From contig CAVZSC010000032.1 of the NCBI GenBank assembly GCA_963777755.1, forward strand, positions 1 through 64,000: a stretch of 64,000 nt of DNA. The letters are read 5' to 3'. Source of the DNA: DATFWC01 sp963777755 (GTDB lineage: Bacteria > Pseudomonadota > Alphaproteobacteria > Rhizobiales > Xanthobacteraceae). Position 1 is the stretch's first letter; each line of letters starts with the position of its first letter. Below the pieces are notes generated by a model that did no database searches, was not told the origin of the DNA, and saw nothing but the letters and a program-made list of their open reading frames with translations. The translations under genes and the position numbers were made by a program. Below are positions 52,483-60,768 of the stretch, one piece after another.

Positions 52483-53145
52483 ATGCAGATCGTCATCGGC
52501 AACGTGCTTTCGCCAGACGAGGTCGAGACCGTGCGCGCCGTGCTCGATCGCGCGCAGTTCGCGGACGGCCGCGAGACCGCAGGCTTCGCGGCGCGGCTCG
52601 TCAAGAACAACCGCCAGGCGGCCGCATCCGACCGTCGCGTGGAAACAATCCGCAAGCTCGTCACCGAACGCATCCTCGGCAACGAGGTCTTTGCGCTGGC
52701 GGTTCGCCCGAAGGCGCTCACCCCGATCATGTTCTCGCGCTACGAGCCGTCGATGCACTACGGCAGCCACGTGGACGATGCGCTCATGGGCGGCCTGCGC
52801 ACCGACGTGTCGTTCACGCTGTTCCTGAGCAAGCCGGCGAGTTACGCGGGCGGCGAGCTCGTCATCGAGCAGGCTTCCGGCGAGGACGCGGTGAAGCTCG
52901 AGGCGGGCGCGCTCGTCGCCTACCCGTCGACCACGCTGCATCGCGTTGCGCCGGTGACGCAGGGTGTGCGGTTCGCTGCCGTCGGCTGGGCGCGCAGCTT
53001 CATACGCGACGCAGCACGGCGCGAGCTGCTGTTCGATCTCGACACGGCGCGGCGCGCCCTGTTCGGGCGCGACGGCAAGACCGCCGAATTCGACCTCATC
53101 TCCAAGTCGGCCGCCAACCTCTTGCGCATGTGGGCAGAGGATTGA
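52483..53145 (+). CDS. piuC: PKHD-type Fe(II)/2-oxoglutarate hydroxylase (PiuC)
   Basis: A 220-residue prolyl-4-hydroxylase-fold dioxygenase. Iron ligands His96, Asp98 (HYGSHVDDAL) and His153 (TLHRVAPV), with Arg163 (GVRFAAVGW) for 2-oxoglutarate. PiuC proteins are usually iron-regulated and sit beside TonB receptors; here the neighbours are a peroxidase-cupredoxin and its partner, and no receptor is in the window. Start MQIVIGNVLSPDEV is the family start. Confidence 0.92.
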   Translation: MQIVIGNVLSPDEVETVRAVLDRAQFADGRETAGFAARLVKNNRQAAASDRRVETIRKLVTERILGNEVFALAVRPKALTPIMFSRYEPSMHYGSHVDDALMGGLRTDVSFTLFLSKPASYAGGELVIEQASGEDAVKLEAGALVAYPSTTLHRVAPVTQGVRFAAVGWARSFIRDAARRELLFDLDTARRALFGRDGKTAEFDLISKSAANLLRMWAED

Positions 53146-53173
53146 AAATCCATGGTTTTCCCCAAAATGAGTT

Positions 53174-54699
53174 CGTTCTGCGTAACTGCCCAGGATGTTG
53201 GCGTTCAGGCGGTTTGGAGGGATCGGAGGAGGCTATCGGGGGGCTGCATGAGGGCGGAGATGAGGTCCCAGCCTTGCTTTTTGGCGGTGGAGAGCATGGA
53301 GCGGATGGTAGCGAAGTCCTGGGCGCTGGCCTGAGTGCGGAAGCCGCCGGAGATTTTCTGCCGCAGCTTCATCATGCGGATGTCGGCTTCGGCCTGGTTG
53401 TTTGTGAAGGGCACATCCGGATCGTGCAGGAATCGCAGCACGTCGTCCCTGCGTTCTTCGAGGCGCAGGAGAAGATTGTGGCCGGTGCGGTTTGGCTTCC
53501 GGCCACGCCGCTGCGCACGGCGCAGCGCCGGCCGTCTGCAATGGAAGGCGAGCCCCTTCGCCACGATGGCATCATAGCGTCCCTCGATGAGGGCAACGAG
53601 GCTCGGTTTGAGCGGCCGCTCTTTCTGGCGGGCGAGGTTTACGGCGTGGCAGGCCCGGCGCAGCAGGATTTGCATCCTGCGCGCCCAGTTCTCCTTGTCG
53701 ATGTCGACGAGTGCCTTCAATTCGCGCAAATGATGCGCGTTGCACAACGCATGACGTACGCCCCCCATGGTGTAGTAGGGCTTCCAGTGGTCATGCACCG
53801 CAATACCGATCATGTGGTCCCAGACGGTCCCGCGCTTGGCACAGACCCGGTAGACGGTCAGCTGGGCGGTGGAGGCGACGTGCAGCCATCGGGTTCGGCC
53901 GCCGATGCGAAAGCCGGTCTCGTCCAGATGCTTGACCTTGGCACAGACCACATGATCGCGCGCGACGTGGAGGAAGCTCTGTAGCCGCTGCGCACAGCTG
54001 CGGCTCATCCGGGCAATGGTCGCCGGAACAAGGCTCACCCCGAACAGAGCATGCATCAACTCCGCTAAGCGATCTTCGGGCAGGAACTGGCCGTGCAGCA
54101 GATAGACCACAATGGCGCTGATCCGGGGACCGTATTGAACCGGCGCCGCCACTGCGGTGGGAAAGGCAGCTTTGGTCTGTGCCCCACACGATGGACAGCT
54201 GCACACATGGGCGCGGTGCTCGGTCACCACCGGACGCGGCTCGGGAAGGTCGAACACCTGTCGGGCGCAGTGGCCTGTCGTCATGGCGCTCGTCAGCGCC
54301 ATTCCGCATCGCCTGCACGCCTGCGGAAAGTGATCAATGATATGGTCGGCCGTCTGCACGCAGCGCAGGGTCTCGCCCGGATGCCCTTTCTGACCACCAG
54401 GCCGCTTGCCCGACGGCTCGCGCAGGCTCCTCACCCGCACAGGCTTCTTGAACCCATCGCTCGATGGCGGCTTGCTGCTGTTGGAGCTATCAAGCCCCAA
54501 CTGGCGCTCCAACTGAGCAATCCGCGCCGTCAGAGCCGCAATCTGTGCCGCTTGCGCCGCAATCACCGCAAGCAGGTCTTCTCTCGGTAGTTCGGCCAAT
54601 TCAGCCGCCGCATCCCGACTCATCCAAATCCTTGAATCGGAAACCGAGTCCGCCGTCTAGAAAAATTTACAACAACATCCTGGGCAGTTACCGTTCTGC
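53174..54699 (-). mobile_element. Complete IS66-family insertion sequence with 8-bp target duplication
   Basis: The element spans 53182-54691 (1510 bp). Terminal inverted repeats GTAACTGCCCAGGATGTTG (53182-53200) and its complement (54673-54691) match at all 19 positions. The 8 bp outside each end, CGTTCTGC at 53174-53181 and 54692-54699, are identical, the size IS66 makes. One transposase gene fills it; no TnpA/TnpB accessory genes, so a single-gene IS66 type. It landed 3' of piuC and broke no gene. Confidence 0.95.
53205..54623 (-). CDS. IS66 family transposase (single-gene type)
   Basis: A 472-residue DDE transposase filling the IS. The N-terminus is a coiled coil (AAQAAQIAALTARIAQLERQL) followed by SSNSSKPPSSDG and a GGQKGHPG segment typical of IS66, then a zinc-ribbon (CRRCGMAL; CSCPSCGAQ) and the catalytic domain with HLDETGFRIGG, CNAHHLRELKAL and FTNNQAEADIRMMKLRQKISGGFRT. 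All catalytic blocks look intact, so it is probably active. Its stop lies 4 bp inside the left end. Confidence 0.95.
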   Translation of the reverse strand: MSRDAAAELAELPREDLLAVIAAQAAQIAALTARIAQLERQLGLDSSNSSKPPSSDGFKKPVRVRSLREPSGKRPGGQKGHPGETLRCVQTADHIIDHFPQACRRCGMALTSAMTTGHCARQVFDLPEPRPVVTEHRAHVCSCPSCGAQTKAAFPTAVAAPVQYGPRISAIVVYLLHGQFLPEDRLAELMHALFGVSLVPATIARMSRSCAQRLQSFLHVARDHVVCAKVKHLDETGFRIGGRTRWLHVASTAQLTVYRVCAKRGTVWDHMIGIAVHDHWKPYYTMGGVRHALCNAHHLRELKALVDIDKENWARRMQILLRRACHAVNLARQKERPLKPSLVALIEGRYDAIVAKGLAFHCRRPALRRAQRRGRKPNRTGHNLLLRLEERRDDVLRFLHDPDVPFTNNQAEADIRMMKLRQKISGGFRTQASAQDFATIRSMLSTAKKQGWDLISALMQPPDSLLRSLQTA

Positions 54700-54719
54700 C
54701 AAAATTGAAAATCGATTGT

Positions 54720-54742
54720 CATAGATAGATATACTATCTATG
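54720..54742. repeat. AT-rich perfect inverted repeat near apbC 3' end
   Basis: CATAGATAG ATATA CTATCTATG: 9-bp perfect arms. Unusually AT-rich for this genome. It lies between the IS66 element and the apbC stop, 3' of apbC; it could be a hairpin or protein site. Function unknown. Confidence 0.5.
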
Positions 54743-54809
54743 GTTGTATATACGTGGAGACAGCGCTGCACTGGACGGTCGTAGAAGGCCGGACAGGCCC
54801 TTGCGGGAA

Positions 54810-55937
54810 CTAAGCCTCGATGACGATCTTGGGTGCCGCCCGCGCGCCCCGGCCACCGCCGGTGAGTTGGTCGCGCACCTGCAGCGCGATGCTGCGATAG
54901 CTCGCCGCGTGCGCGCCGTTCGGATCGGTCGCGACCACGGGCCTGCCGGCGTCCGAGGTCTCGCGGATCACCATGTCGAGCGGCACTTCGCCGAGGAACG
55001 GCACGTCGAGCCGCTCGGCCTCGTGGCGGGCGCCGCCATGGCCGAAGATGTCGGAGCGCGCGCCGCATTGCGGGCACAGGAAATAGCTCATGTTCTCGAC
55101 GATACCGAGCACCGGCACGTTGACGCGACGAAACATGGCAATGCCGCGCCGCGCGTCGATCAGGGCAAGGTCCTGCGGAGTCGACACGATGATGGCGCCG
55201 GCGAGCGGCACCTGCTGCGCCATGGTGAGCTGCGCATCGCCGGTGCCGGGCGGCATGTCGACGACCATCACGTCGAGCGTGCCCCACTCGACTTCGCGCA
55301 GCATCTGGGTGAGCGCGGACATCACCATGGGCCCACGCCAGATCATCGGCGTCTCTTCCTCCACCAGGAAGCCGATCGACATCACCTTGAGGCCGTAACC
55401 GTCCATCGGTGCGAGGCGGGTGCCGCCGATGGTCTGCGGCCGTCCGCGGATCGCCAGGAGCTTCGGCACCGAGGGGCCATAGATGTCGGCGTCGAGCATG
55501 CCGACCGACAGGCCGATGTCGCGCAGGCCGAGCGCCAGATTGACCGCGGTCGTCGATTTGCCGACCCCACCCTTGCCGGAGGCAACCGCGATGATGCTCT
55601 TCACCCCTTCGGGCGCCTGCGCGGCGTTCGGTCCGCCGCGTGCGCCCGCGGCCGGCCCGGGTGCAGGGCGCTGCCCACCGCCGGCCGCGGACGGCGCGCG
55701 CTCGGCGGTGAGCGCGATCATGGCGGACTGCACGCCCGGCACCGCCTTGACCGCCTGTTCGGCGGCCTTGCGCACCGGCTCCCAGCGCTGCACCGCCGCG
55801 GCATCCACGTTGATGGAAAAAAACACCTTGCCGTCGCTGGCCACGATGTCGGACAGCGCGCCGCTCTGCGGCAGCGCGACGCCCTCCGGGCTCTTCACTT
55901 CAGCGAGCTTGGCGAGCACATCGTCCTTGAGGGCCAT
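54810..55937 (-). CDS. apbC: Iron-sulphur cluster carrier protein (Mrp/ApbC P-loop ATPase)
   Basis: A 375-residue P-loop protein that carries [4Fe-4S] clusters to apo-enzymes. The deviant Walker A is ASGKGGVGKSTTAVNLAL (about 119-136), followed by LDADIYGPSVPKLL, VVDMPPGTGD and the cluster-binding CxxC in FLCPQCGARSD. The N-terminal 80 residues are the DUF59/MIP18 domain, joined by a Pro/Gly-rich linker. Start MALKDDVLAKLAEV is normal. Confidence 0.94.
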   Translation of the reverse strand: MALKDDVLAKLAEVKSPEGVALPQSGALSDIVASDGKVFFSINVDAAAVQRWEPVRKAAEQAVKAVPGVQSAMIALTAERAPSAAGGGQRPAPGPAAGARGGPNAAQAPEGVKSIIAVASGKGGVGKSTTAVNLALGLRDIGLSVGMLDADIYGPSVPKLLAIRGRPQTIGGTRLAPMDGYGLKVMSIGFLVEEETPMIWRGPMVMSALTQMLREVEWGTLDVMVVDMPPGTGDAQLTMAQQVPLAGAIIVSTPQDLALIDARRGIAMFRRVNVPVLGIVENMSYFLCPQCGARSDIFGHGGARHEAERLDVPFLGEVPLDMVIRETSDAGRPVVATDPNGAHAASYRSIALQVRDQLTGGGRGARAAPKIVIEA

Positions 55938-56138
55938 GGTGAATACCTCGCTCGCGTATTTCCACCGTCGCATCGCCGTTGGCGGATGCGTCTCGGGTGC
56001 GATTGATCTATACGCCGGGATTCCTATCCACAAGACCGGGACCTGATCGGATCGGAATTTGGCCATTGACGCCGACGAGCCCGGTGGCGCAATCACGGGG
56101 GTGCTTTTCGGTCGCAGCGGACTTTCAAGGAGGAGACG

Positions 56139-57008
56139 ATGGCGAAGGTGGCTTTTCTGGGCCTCGGCGTGATGGGCTACCCGATGGCCGGGCATCTCAA
56201 GACCAAGGGCGGGCACGACCTCACCGTCTACAACCGCACCCCCGCCAAGGCCGAGCAATGGGTAAAGGAGTTCGGCGGGCGGCACGCGGCGACCCCGCGG
56301 GCGGCGGCGGAAGGCCAGGACTTCGTCATGATGTGCGTCGGCAACGACAACGACGTGCGCGAGGTGACGCTCGGCGCCGACGGCGCCTATCACGGCGTGC
56401 GCAAGGGCGCGGTGTTCGTCGACCACACCACGGCGTCGGCGGAGATCGCGCGCGAGCTTTACGCAGAGGCGAAAAAGCGCGGCTTCGGTTTCGTCGATGC
56501 GCCGGTGTCGGGCGGCCAAGCCGGGGCGCAGAATGGCGTCCTCACGGTGATGTGCGGCGGCGATGCGGAGCCGTTCGGGCGGGCGGAGCCGGTGATCGGC
56601 GCCTACGCGCGCATGTGCCGGCTGATCGGGCCGGCGGGTGCCGGCCAACTTACCAAGATGGTCAACCAGATCTGCATCGCCGGGCTGGTGCAGGGGCTCG
56701 CCGAAGCGATCCATTTCGCCAAGAAGGCGGGACTCGACATCGAGGCCGTGATCCAGACCATCTCCAAGGGCGCCGCGCAGTCATGGCAGATGGAGAACCG
56801 CTACAAGACCATGGCGGAGGGCAAGTTCGAGTTCGGCTTCGCGGTCGACTGGATGCGCAAGGACATGTCGATCTGCCTCGGCGAGGCGCGCAAGAACGGC
56901 GCCAGCCTGCCGATCACCGCGCTGGTCGACCAGTTCTATGCCGAAGTGCAGAAGATGGGCGGGCGCCGCTGGGACACGTCGAGCCTGATCGCGCGGCTGG
57001 AGCGGTGA
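56139..57008 (+). CDS. NAD-binding 3-hydroxyacid dehydrogenase (3-hydroxyisobutyrate dehydrogenase-like)
   Basis: A 289-residue beta-hydroxyacid dehydrogenase. N-terminal Rossmann motif VAFLGLGVMGYPMAGHL, then the substrate-binding DAPVSGGQAGAQNGVLTVMCGG and the catalytic Lys in GQLTKMVNQICIAG. The substrate cannot be fixed; 3-hydroxyisobutyrate or tartronate semialdehyde are the usual ones. A GGAGG ribosome site lies 6 bp before the ATG. Confidence 0.9.
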   Translation: MAKVAFLGLGVMGYPMAGHLKTKGGHDLTVYNRTPAKAEQWVKEFGGRHAATPRAAAEGQDFVMMCVGNDNDVREVTLGADGAYHGVRKGAVFVDHTTASAEIARELYAEAKKRGFGFVDAPVSGGQAGAQNGVLTVMCGGDAEPFGRAEPVIGAYARMCRLIGPAGAGQLTKMVNQICIAGLVQGLAEAIHFAKKAGLDIEAVIQTISKGAAQSWQMENRYKTMAEGKFEFGFAVDWMRKDMSICLGEARKNGASLPITALVDQFYAEVQKMGGRRWDTSSLIARLER

Positions 57009-57433
57009 GGATAGCCAAGGGCGGTCGAGCTCAGGCAGCGCGTACGGTCGCGAGAAACGTGTCAGCCTGAGTTTTCAGCCTGCCACCCTCGCCTGCAAGC
57101 GGCTGCGCGGCGACCTGGGCGGCGACCTCGCCTGCTGCACGTTGCGGAAGGGCACACGATCATTTGTCGCGAAATGATCGATTGATGTAGCCGATCGCAT
57201 CGGCGGTGAGCCACATCATGACCAACACCAGGAGGATACTCACTGGCCAGACAATCATCACCGGCATCTGCAGAGCCCCAGATTGCAAAAGCCCCGATCG
57301 CATCGCAACGATCGAGGCTGTTACTGCGTGACGCGCAACGAACAGAGATGGCAATAGTCGATTCTTGATGTTGCCCAGGACGTCGTGCTGGTCTTGTCCG
57401 CATTTGCCGCGAGCGAAGGTGCGTTCGAAGTCA
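57009..57433. other. Poorly coding intergenic region
   Basis: About 425 bp between the dehydrogenase and a secreted protein gene. It contains one weak short reverse frame (listed separately) and otherwise nothing recognised. Confidence 0.5.
57160..57267 (-). CDS. Possible single-span membrane peptide
   Basis: MPVMIVWPVSILLVLVMMWL is the start of a 35-residue peptide with one strong hydrophobic helix and a basic tail ending NRSFRDK. The longer frame to 57354 would need a TTG start. No ribosome site is clear. Could be spurious. Confidence 0.3.
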   Translation of the reverse strand: MPVMIVWPVSILLVLVMMWLTADAIGYINRSFRDK

Positions 57434-57784
57434 TCAATGCGATGTGATGCACTCGCGCAGGCGGTTCGGCGTGAGATCGATGCGCTGGTCGGCGGCTATG
57501 TCGAGGAAGTCGATCTGGCACTCGCTGCCGTCGACGACCATCATCAGCTGATAGCTGCCGGGCGCGACGTCGGCGAGCGTGTGGCTCTCGCCGCCGGCGA
57601 TGACGCCCGACGGCTTGCGGCGCAGCCAGTCATTGCCCCAGGTGCGCTGGCCGGCCGGCGCGAGGTAGAGCTCCTCGATCGGCTTGCCCGATGAGTTCAC
57701 GATCTGCAGCTCGGCCGCGATGAGCGGCGCCGGCGCGCCGGCAATGGCAACGAGCAAGAGACGGCACAATCCTCCGCGCAGCAT
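57434..57784 (-). CDS. Small secreted protein, unknown function
   Basis: A 116-residue exported protein: signal MLRGGLCRLLLVAIAGAPAPLIAA, then a beta-rich domain (ELQIVNSSGKPIEELYLAPAGQRTWGNDWL, GVIAGGESHTLADVAPGSYQLMMVV). Two Cys (SECQID, LRECITSH). Resembles short periplasmic proteins of relatives, no function known. The second copy of the palindromic repeat lies directly upstream. Confidence 0.8.
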   Translation of the reverse strand: MLRGGLCRLLLVAIAGAPAPLIAAELQIVNSSGKPIEELYLAPAGQRTWGNDWLRRKPSGVIAGGESHTLADVAPGSYQLMMVVDGSECQIDFLDIAADQRIDLTPNRLRECITSH

Positions 57785-57802
57785 GCGTTTTCCCTCCCGG
57801 CG

Positions 57803-57969
57803 CTAGTGCTCCGATTCCGAATTTCGCATCACTCCGCGGCATCCTCTGAGCGAAATTCGGAATCAAAGGAGCACTAGCAAGATCAATGCTTGCCAGTGCG
57901 GCTTGTGGATTTGAATTTCCTCCAAGAGATTGCCGCGAACTGATAGGAAATTCAAATCCGCCGCACTGG
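57803..57969. repeat. Two-hairpin palindromic repeat, copy 2 (inverted)
   Basis: Reverse complement of the unit at 37092-37259. Hairpin B is 57803-57877 (CTAGTGCTCC...GGAGCACTAG) and hairpin A 57893-57969 (CCAGTGCGGC...GCCGCACTGG), with the same inner arms GATTCCGAATTTCG and GGATTTGAATTTCC. It begins 10 bp after the original stop of the enoyl-CoA hydratase gene, so, read from the gene, it runs A then B, as after gph. Confidence 0.9.
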
Positions 57970-57979
57970 TGCGCGCCGA

Positions 57980-58772
57980 TCAATGTCCTGAGAATTTCGG
58001 CGCCCGCTTCTCGCGGAATGCCGCAATGCCTTCGGCCGAAGTCGCGGCTCGCGCCGGCGACACGCTGCAGATCGCGCTCGAGACCGAGCTGGGTCTTCAG
58101 GTCGTTTCCGGCGCTCGCCCGCACCGCCTCCTTGATCAGCCGAAAGGTCTGCGGCGGGCCGGCGGCGAGGCGCCGCGCCAGCGTCATGGTCTCGCCCATG
58201 AACTCGGCGTCGGGATAGACTTTGTAGACGATGCCCATGCGGTGAAGATCGTCGGCTCCCACCTGATCGGCGGTGAGCATGAGCGCAAGCGCAAGCTTCG
58301 GCCCGACGATGCGCGGCAGGAACCAGGTGCCGCCGGCATCCGGCACGAGCGCGATCCTGGCGAAAGCTTCCTGCAGATACGCGCTGCGCGCAGCCACGAT
58401 CAGGTCGCAGGCGAGCGCCAGATTGGCGGCGGCGCCGACCGCCGGCCCGTTGAGCGCGGCGATCGTCACCTTGGGGTAGGTGTAGAGCCGGACGGCGAGC
58501 GGATTGTAGTCGCGATCGAGCCGCCCGCCGAAGTCGATCTCGCCGTCGGGTCCGGCGAGGCGCTCCTCGGTAAGGTCCTGTCCCGACGAGAAGGCGCGGC
58601 CGTCGCCGGAGATAACGAGGCATCGTACGGCGTCGTCGGCTTCGGCGGCGGCCAGCGCGTCGCGCAGGTCCGCATGCATTCCCGCCGTGACGGCGTTGAG
58701 CTTCTCGGGTCGCGCGAGCGTGATCGTGGCAACGCCGTCCGCGGCGTCGTAACGAATTGTCGCGTAGCTCAT
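57980..58772 (-). pseudogene. Enoyl-CoA hydratase/isomerase, frameshifted near the C-terminus
   Basis: Crotonase-fold protein, PaaG-like. MSYATIRYDAADGVATITLARPEKLNAV, GRAFSSGQDLTEERL and ALNGPAVGAAANLALACDL (oxyanion hole) are intact, as is FARIALVPDAGGTWFLPR. At about 58035 the sequence TTCGGCCGAAGG has one G too many: removing it restores AEGIAAFREKRAPKFSGH and a stop at 57980, the normal ending of this family. As read, the frame runs on through the palindromic repeat to 57630. Sequencing error or real mutation; the active site is upstream of the change. Confidence 0.75.
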
Positions 58773-59374
58773 CGATCTAATCTCCGCGCTCGTCGGCGCG
58801 GCACGCTAGCAGAAGCGAGCATGAGGGAATAGCGGCGAGGCACGACGAGGGTCGCCACTCGATAGGGGCGACCCCGTCATCCTTGTATGGGGGGCCGGAA
58901 TCAAGAGGTAATCGTGGGGCACCTTCTTACGGCATATCGGCACACTCGTTAGTCAGTTTCTTTGTTCGACTGGGCCGTTTCTCCGTCCCGACCACGCTCC
59001 TGCGGGAGCGCCGCGCGCGGCCGCCCGTCAAGGCTGGCCGTCGTTGGGCGGAGCCGCAAGCTCCAACGTTTCCAGGCCACGCCTTGACGGCGGCGAGCCC
59101 GGCGCGAGGCTGAATGGTCGGGACTATGAGTCGCGCGATGAGCGGCATGACGTGATCCCTGGACTGGGCTGTTGTGCAAGCATGCGGCAACAACACCGCA
59201 TCACCTTGTATCCGGTCGGGCTCGATCGCCCGGTGCCCTAATCCTTCATGCACGAGTGAAGGTGTGGCCCAAGAAAGACGGGACCCCTCTGAGGAAACGG
59301 GTTGCGTTATCCCCTGGATGACGACGGTCACACGTCGATCCTGGGTCACGTCGGCCGCTCTTGCGCGCGGCCGA
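58773..59374. other. Non-coding stretch: intergenic plus non-coding end of the IS110 element
   Basis: About 600 bp with no supported gene. From about 58925 to 59374 it is 3' of the IS110 transposase and has a long inverted repeat (CCGTCAAGGC at 59026 region and GCCTTGACGG at 59083 region). In IS110-family elements such ends carry the bridge RNA that selects donor and target DNA; placement here is inferred. Confidence 0.5.
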
Positions 59375-60610
59375 TTAGATGGCCGGCTTCAACACGGCGC
59401 CGGTCGGCACCAAGCCGGTGGTCACGTAGCGCCACAACGCCACCATGAGCTTGCGCGCCAACGCCACGATGGCGATGCGCCGGACGCGGCCCTTCTGATC
59501 GCCCACGCGGGCACGGAACCAGCGGCTGAGCTCGCTGTCGGGCTGGTGGCGCAGCCATAGCCAACCCATCTCGGTTGCGAGCGCGCGGGCGCGGCTGTTG
59601 CCGGCTTTGCTGATGCCCTGGTCGCGCTCGCTGTTGCCGCTGTTGAACGGCGTGCCGGTCAGCCCGAAATAGGCGCCGACCTGGCGGCGATTGGCAAATG
59701 AGCGATAGAACGCCTCGTTGACCAGGCCCAGCGAGCTGACCAGGCCGAAGCTCTTGAGGTCGATGAGCTGTTTGATCCTGGCCTCGACCGAGCCGGGCGC
59801 CGCCGCCTTCACCTCCGCCGTGCTCGTGGCCTCGAGCTGGGTCAGCTGCTTGTCCACCAGGCTCAGCCGCTCGTGCTCGCGCACGATCTCCTCCTTGAGC
59901 TTGGGCGCCAGCGGCCGTCCGTCGCCCGTGCATACACGGTCGAGACCGGCGATGAAGCCCGGCTTCATCGGCTGGGCATCGCGAATGCCCTGCGCGTGCA
60001 GCAGGCCCTTGATGCGATTGGTGTGGGCGGTGCGTTCCTTCTTCAGACGATCCCGCTCGCGGTTGCGCCGCTTTCGATCCTCGTCCGCAACCGACGGCAC
60101 GTGCACCACGCTGCACGCCCGCGGCTCGCCCCGCAGATACGCCAGGAATGCCCGGAGCAGCCGGTCGAGATCAATCCGATCGGTCTTGGCATAGCGCGCC
60201 CGACGCGGCACCTCGATACTCGACGGATCGATCTCGTGATTGATCACCCCCTGATCCGTCAGCCAGCGGTGCAGCCAATGCCCATCATAGCCCGCCTCGT
60301 AGCACGACAGGATGCGAACCGGCTTGCCGCTGATGCGCTCCGCTCGCGCCCGTACCGCCGCCAGACGCTTCATCAGCTCCGTCACATCGCCTCCCGCAAT
60401 CGCGTAGCGGCTCAGCTTCTGTGAGCCAGGCAGCATGACGCCGATCTTCCAGGTCTTCTTGCTCAGTTCAAAAACGACGTGCACCGTGGCATACTCGGTA
60501 GCGGCGGGTGCGTCAGTGCGATCGAGCTTCGACATCTTGGTCCTCCGAGGTTTGGATGGGTGGTTTGCAACTCCAATCCTACCTCCTGACCACCCGTCGC
60601 CCCATAGGAT
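58925..60610 (-). mobile_element. IS110-family element (ends approximate)
   Basis: Consists of an IS110 transposase gene (59375-60535) plus a non-coding region of about 450 bp on its 3' side, the arrangement of the IS1111-like subgroup. No terminal repeats or target duplication were identified, as expected for this family, so both boundaries are estimates. Confidence 0.6.
59375..60535 (-). CDS. IS110 family transposase
   Basis: A 386-residue DEDD recombinase. The N-terminal RuvC-like domain begins VHVVFELSKKTWKIGVML, with Glu in the place where many members have the first Asp; then CYEAGYDGHWLHRWL and RYAKTDRIDLDRLLRA. The C-terminal Tnp20 domain contains FGLVSSLGLVNEAFYRSFANRRQVGAYFGLTGTPFNSG with a likely catalytic Ser region and WLRHQPDSELSRWFRARV. 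Full length and without stops, so probably functional. Start MSKLDRTDAPA. Confidence 0.92.
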   Translation of the reverse strand: MSKLDRTDAPAATEYATVHVVFELSKKTWKIGVMLPGSQKLSRYAIAGGDVTELMKRLAAVRARAERISGKPVRILSCYEAGYDGHWLHRWLTDQGVINHEIDPSSIEVPRRARYAKTDRIDLDRLLRAFLAYLRGEPRACSVVHVPSVADEDRKRRNRERDRLKKERTAHTNRIKGLLHAQGIRDAQPMKPGFIAGLDRVCTGDGRPLAPKLKEEIVREHERLSLVDKQLTQLEATSTAEVKAAAPGSVEARIKQLIDLKSFGLVSSLGLVNEAFYRSFANRRQVGAYFGLTGTPFNSGNSERDQGISKAGNSRARALATEMGWLWLRHQPDSELSRWFRARVGDQKGRVRRIAIVALARKLMVALWRYVTTGLVPTGAVLKPAI

Positions 60611-60612
60611 CT

Positions 60613-60647
60613 GAGGCGCTCGGCGCATCCTTCATGCGCCGAGCCTC
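60613..60647. repeat. Hairpin upstream of the IS110 transposase gene
   Basis: GAGGCGCTCGGCGCAT / ATGCGCCGAGCCTC arms with a 5-base loop CCTTC and a 2-base bulge. It lies outside the likely IS110 border and may be part of a dispersed palindrome family. Confidence 0.5.
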
Positions 60648-60670
60648 GAAGGACGGTCGCCCGCCTAACA

Positions 60671-60740
60671 GGGCACCCACAAGGGGTCCCCTTACAAGGA
60701 CTGATGCCGTGCTGTAGTCGGGCGCCCACAAGGGGTGCCC
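60671..60740. repeat. Two direct copies of a GGGC-ACAA-GGGG hairpin
   Basis: GGGCACCCACAAGGGGTCCCC (60671) and GGGCGCCCACAAGGGGTGCC (60720), 49 bp apart, each able to fold with an ACAA loop. They lie between the IS110 element and the MBL hydrolase stop. Confidence 0.6.
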
Positions 60741-60768
60741 ATACAAAGATGCGGCCGTCGGAGCCGGA

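Noticed and set aside
58927..59349. 140-residue reverse frame in the IS110 non-coding end
   Set aside because: Arg/Ser-rich without a domain, overlapping the strong inverted repeat; better explained as bridge-RNA region.
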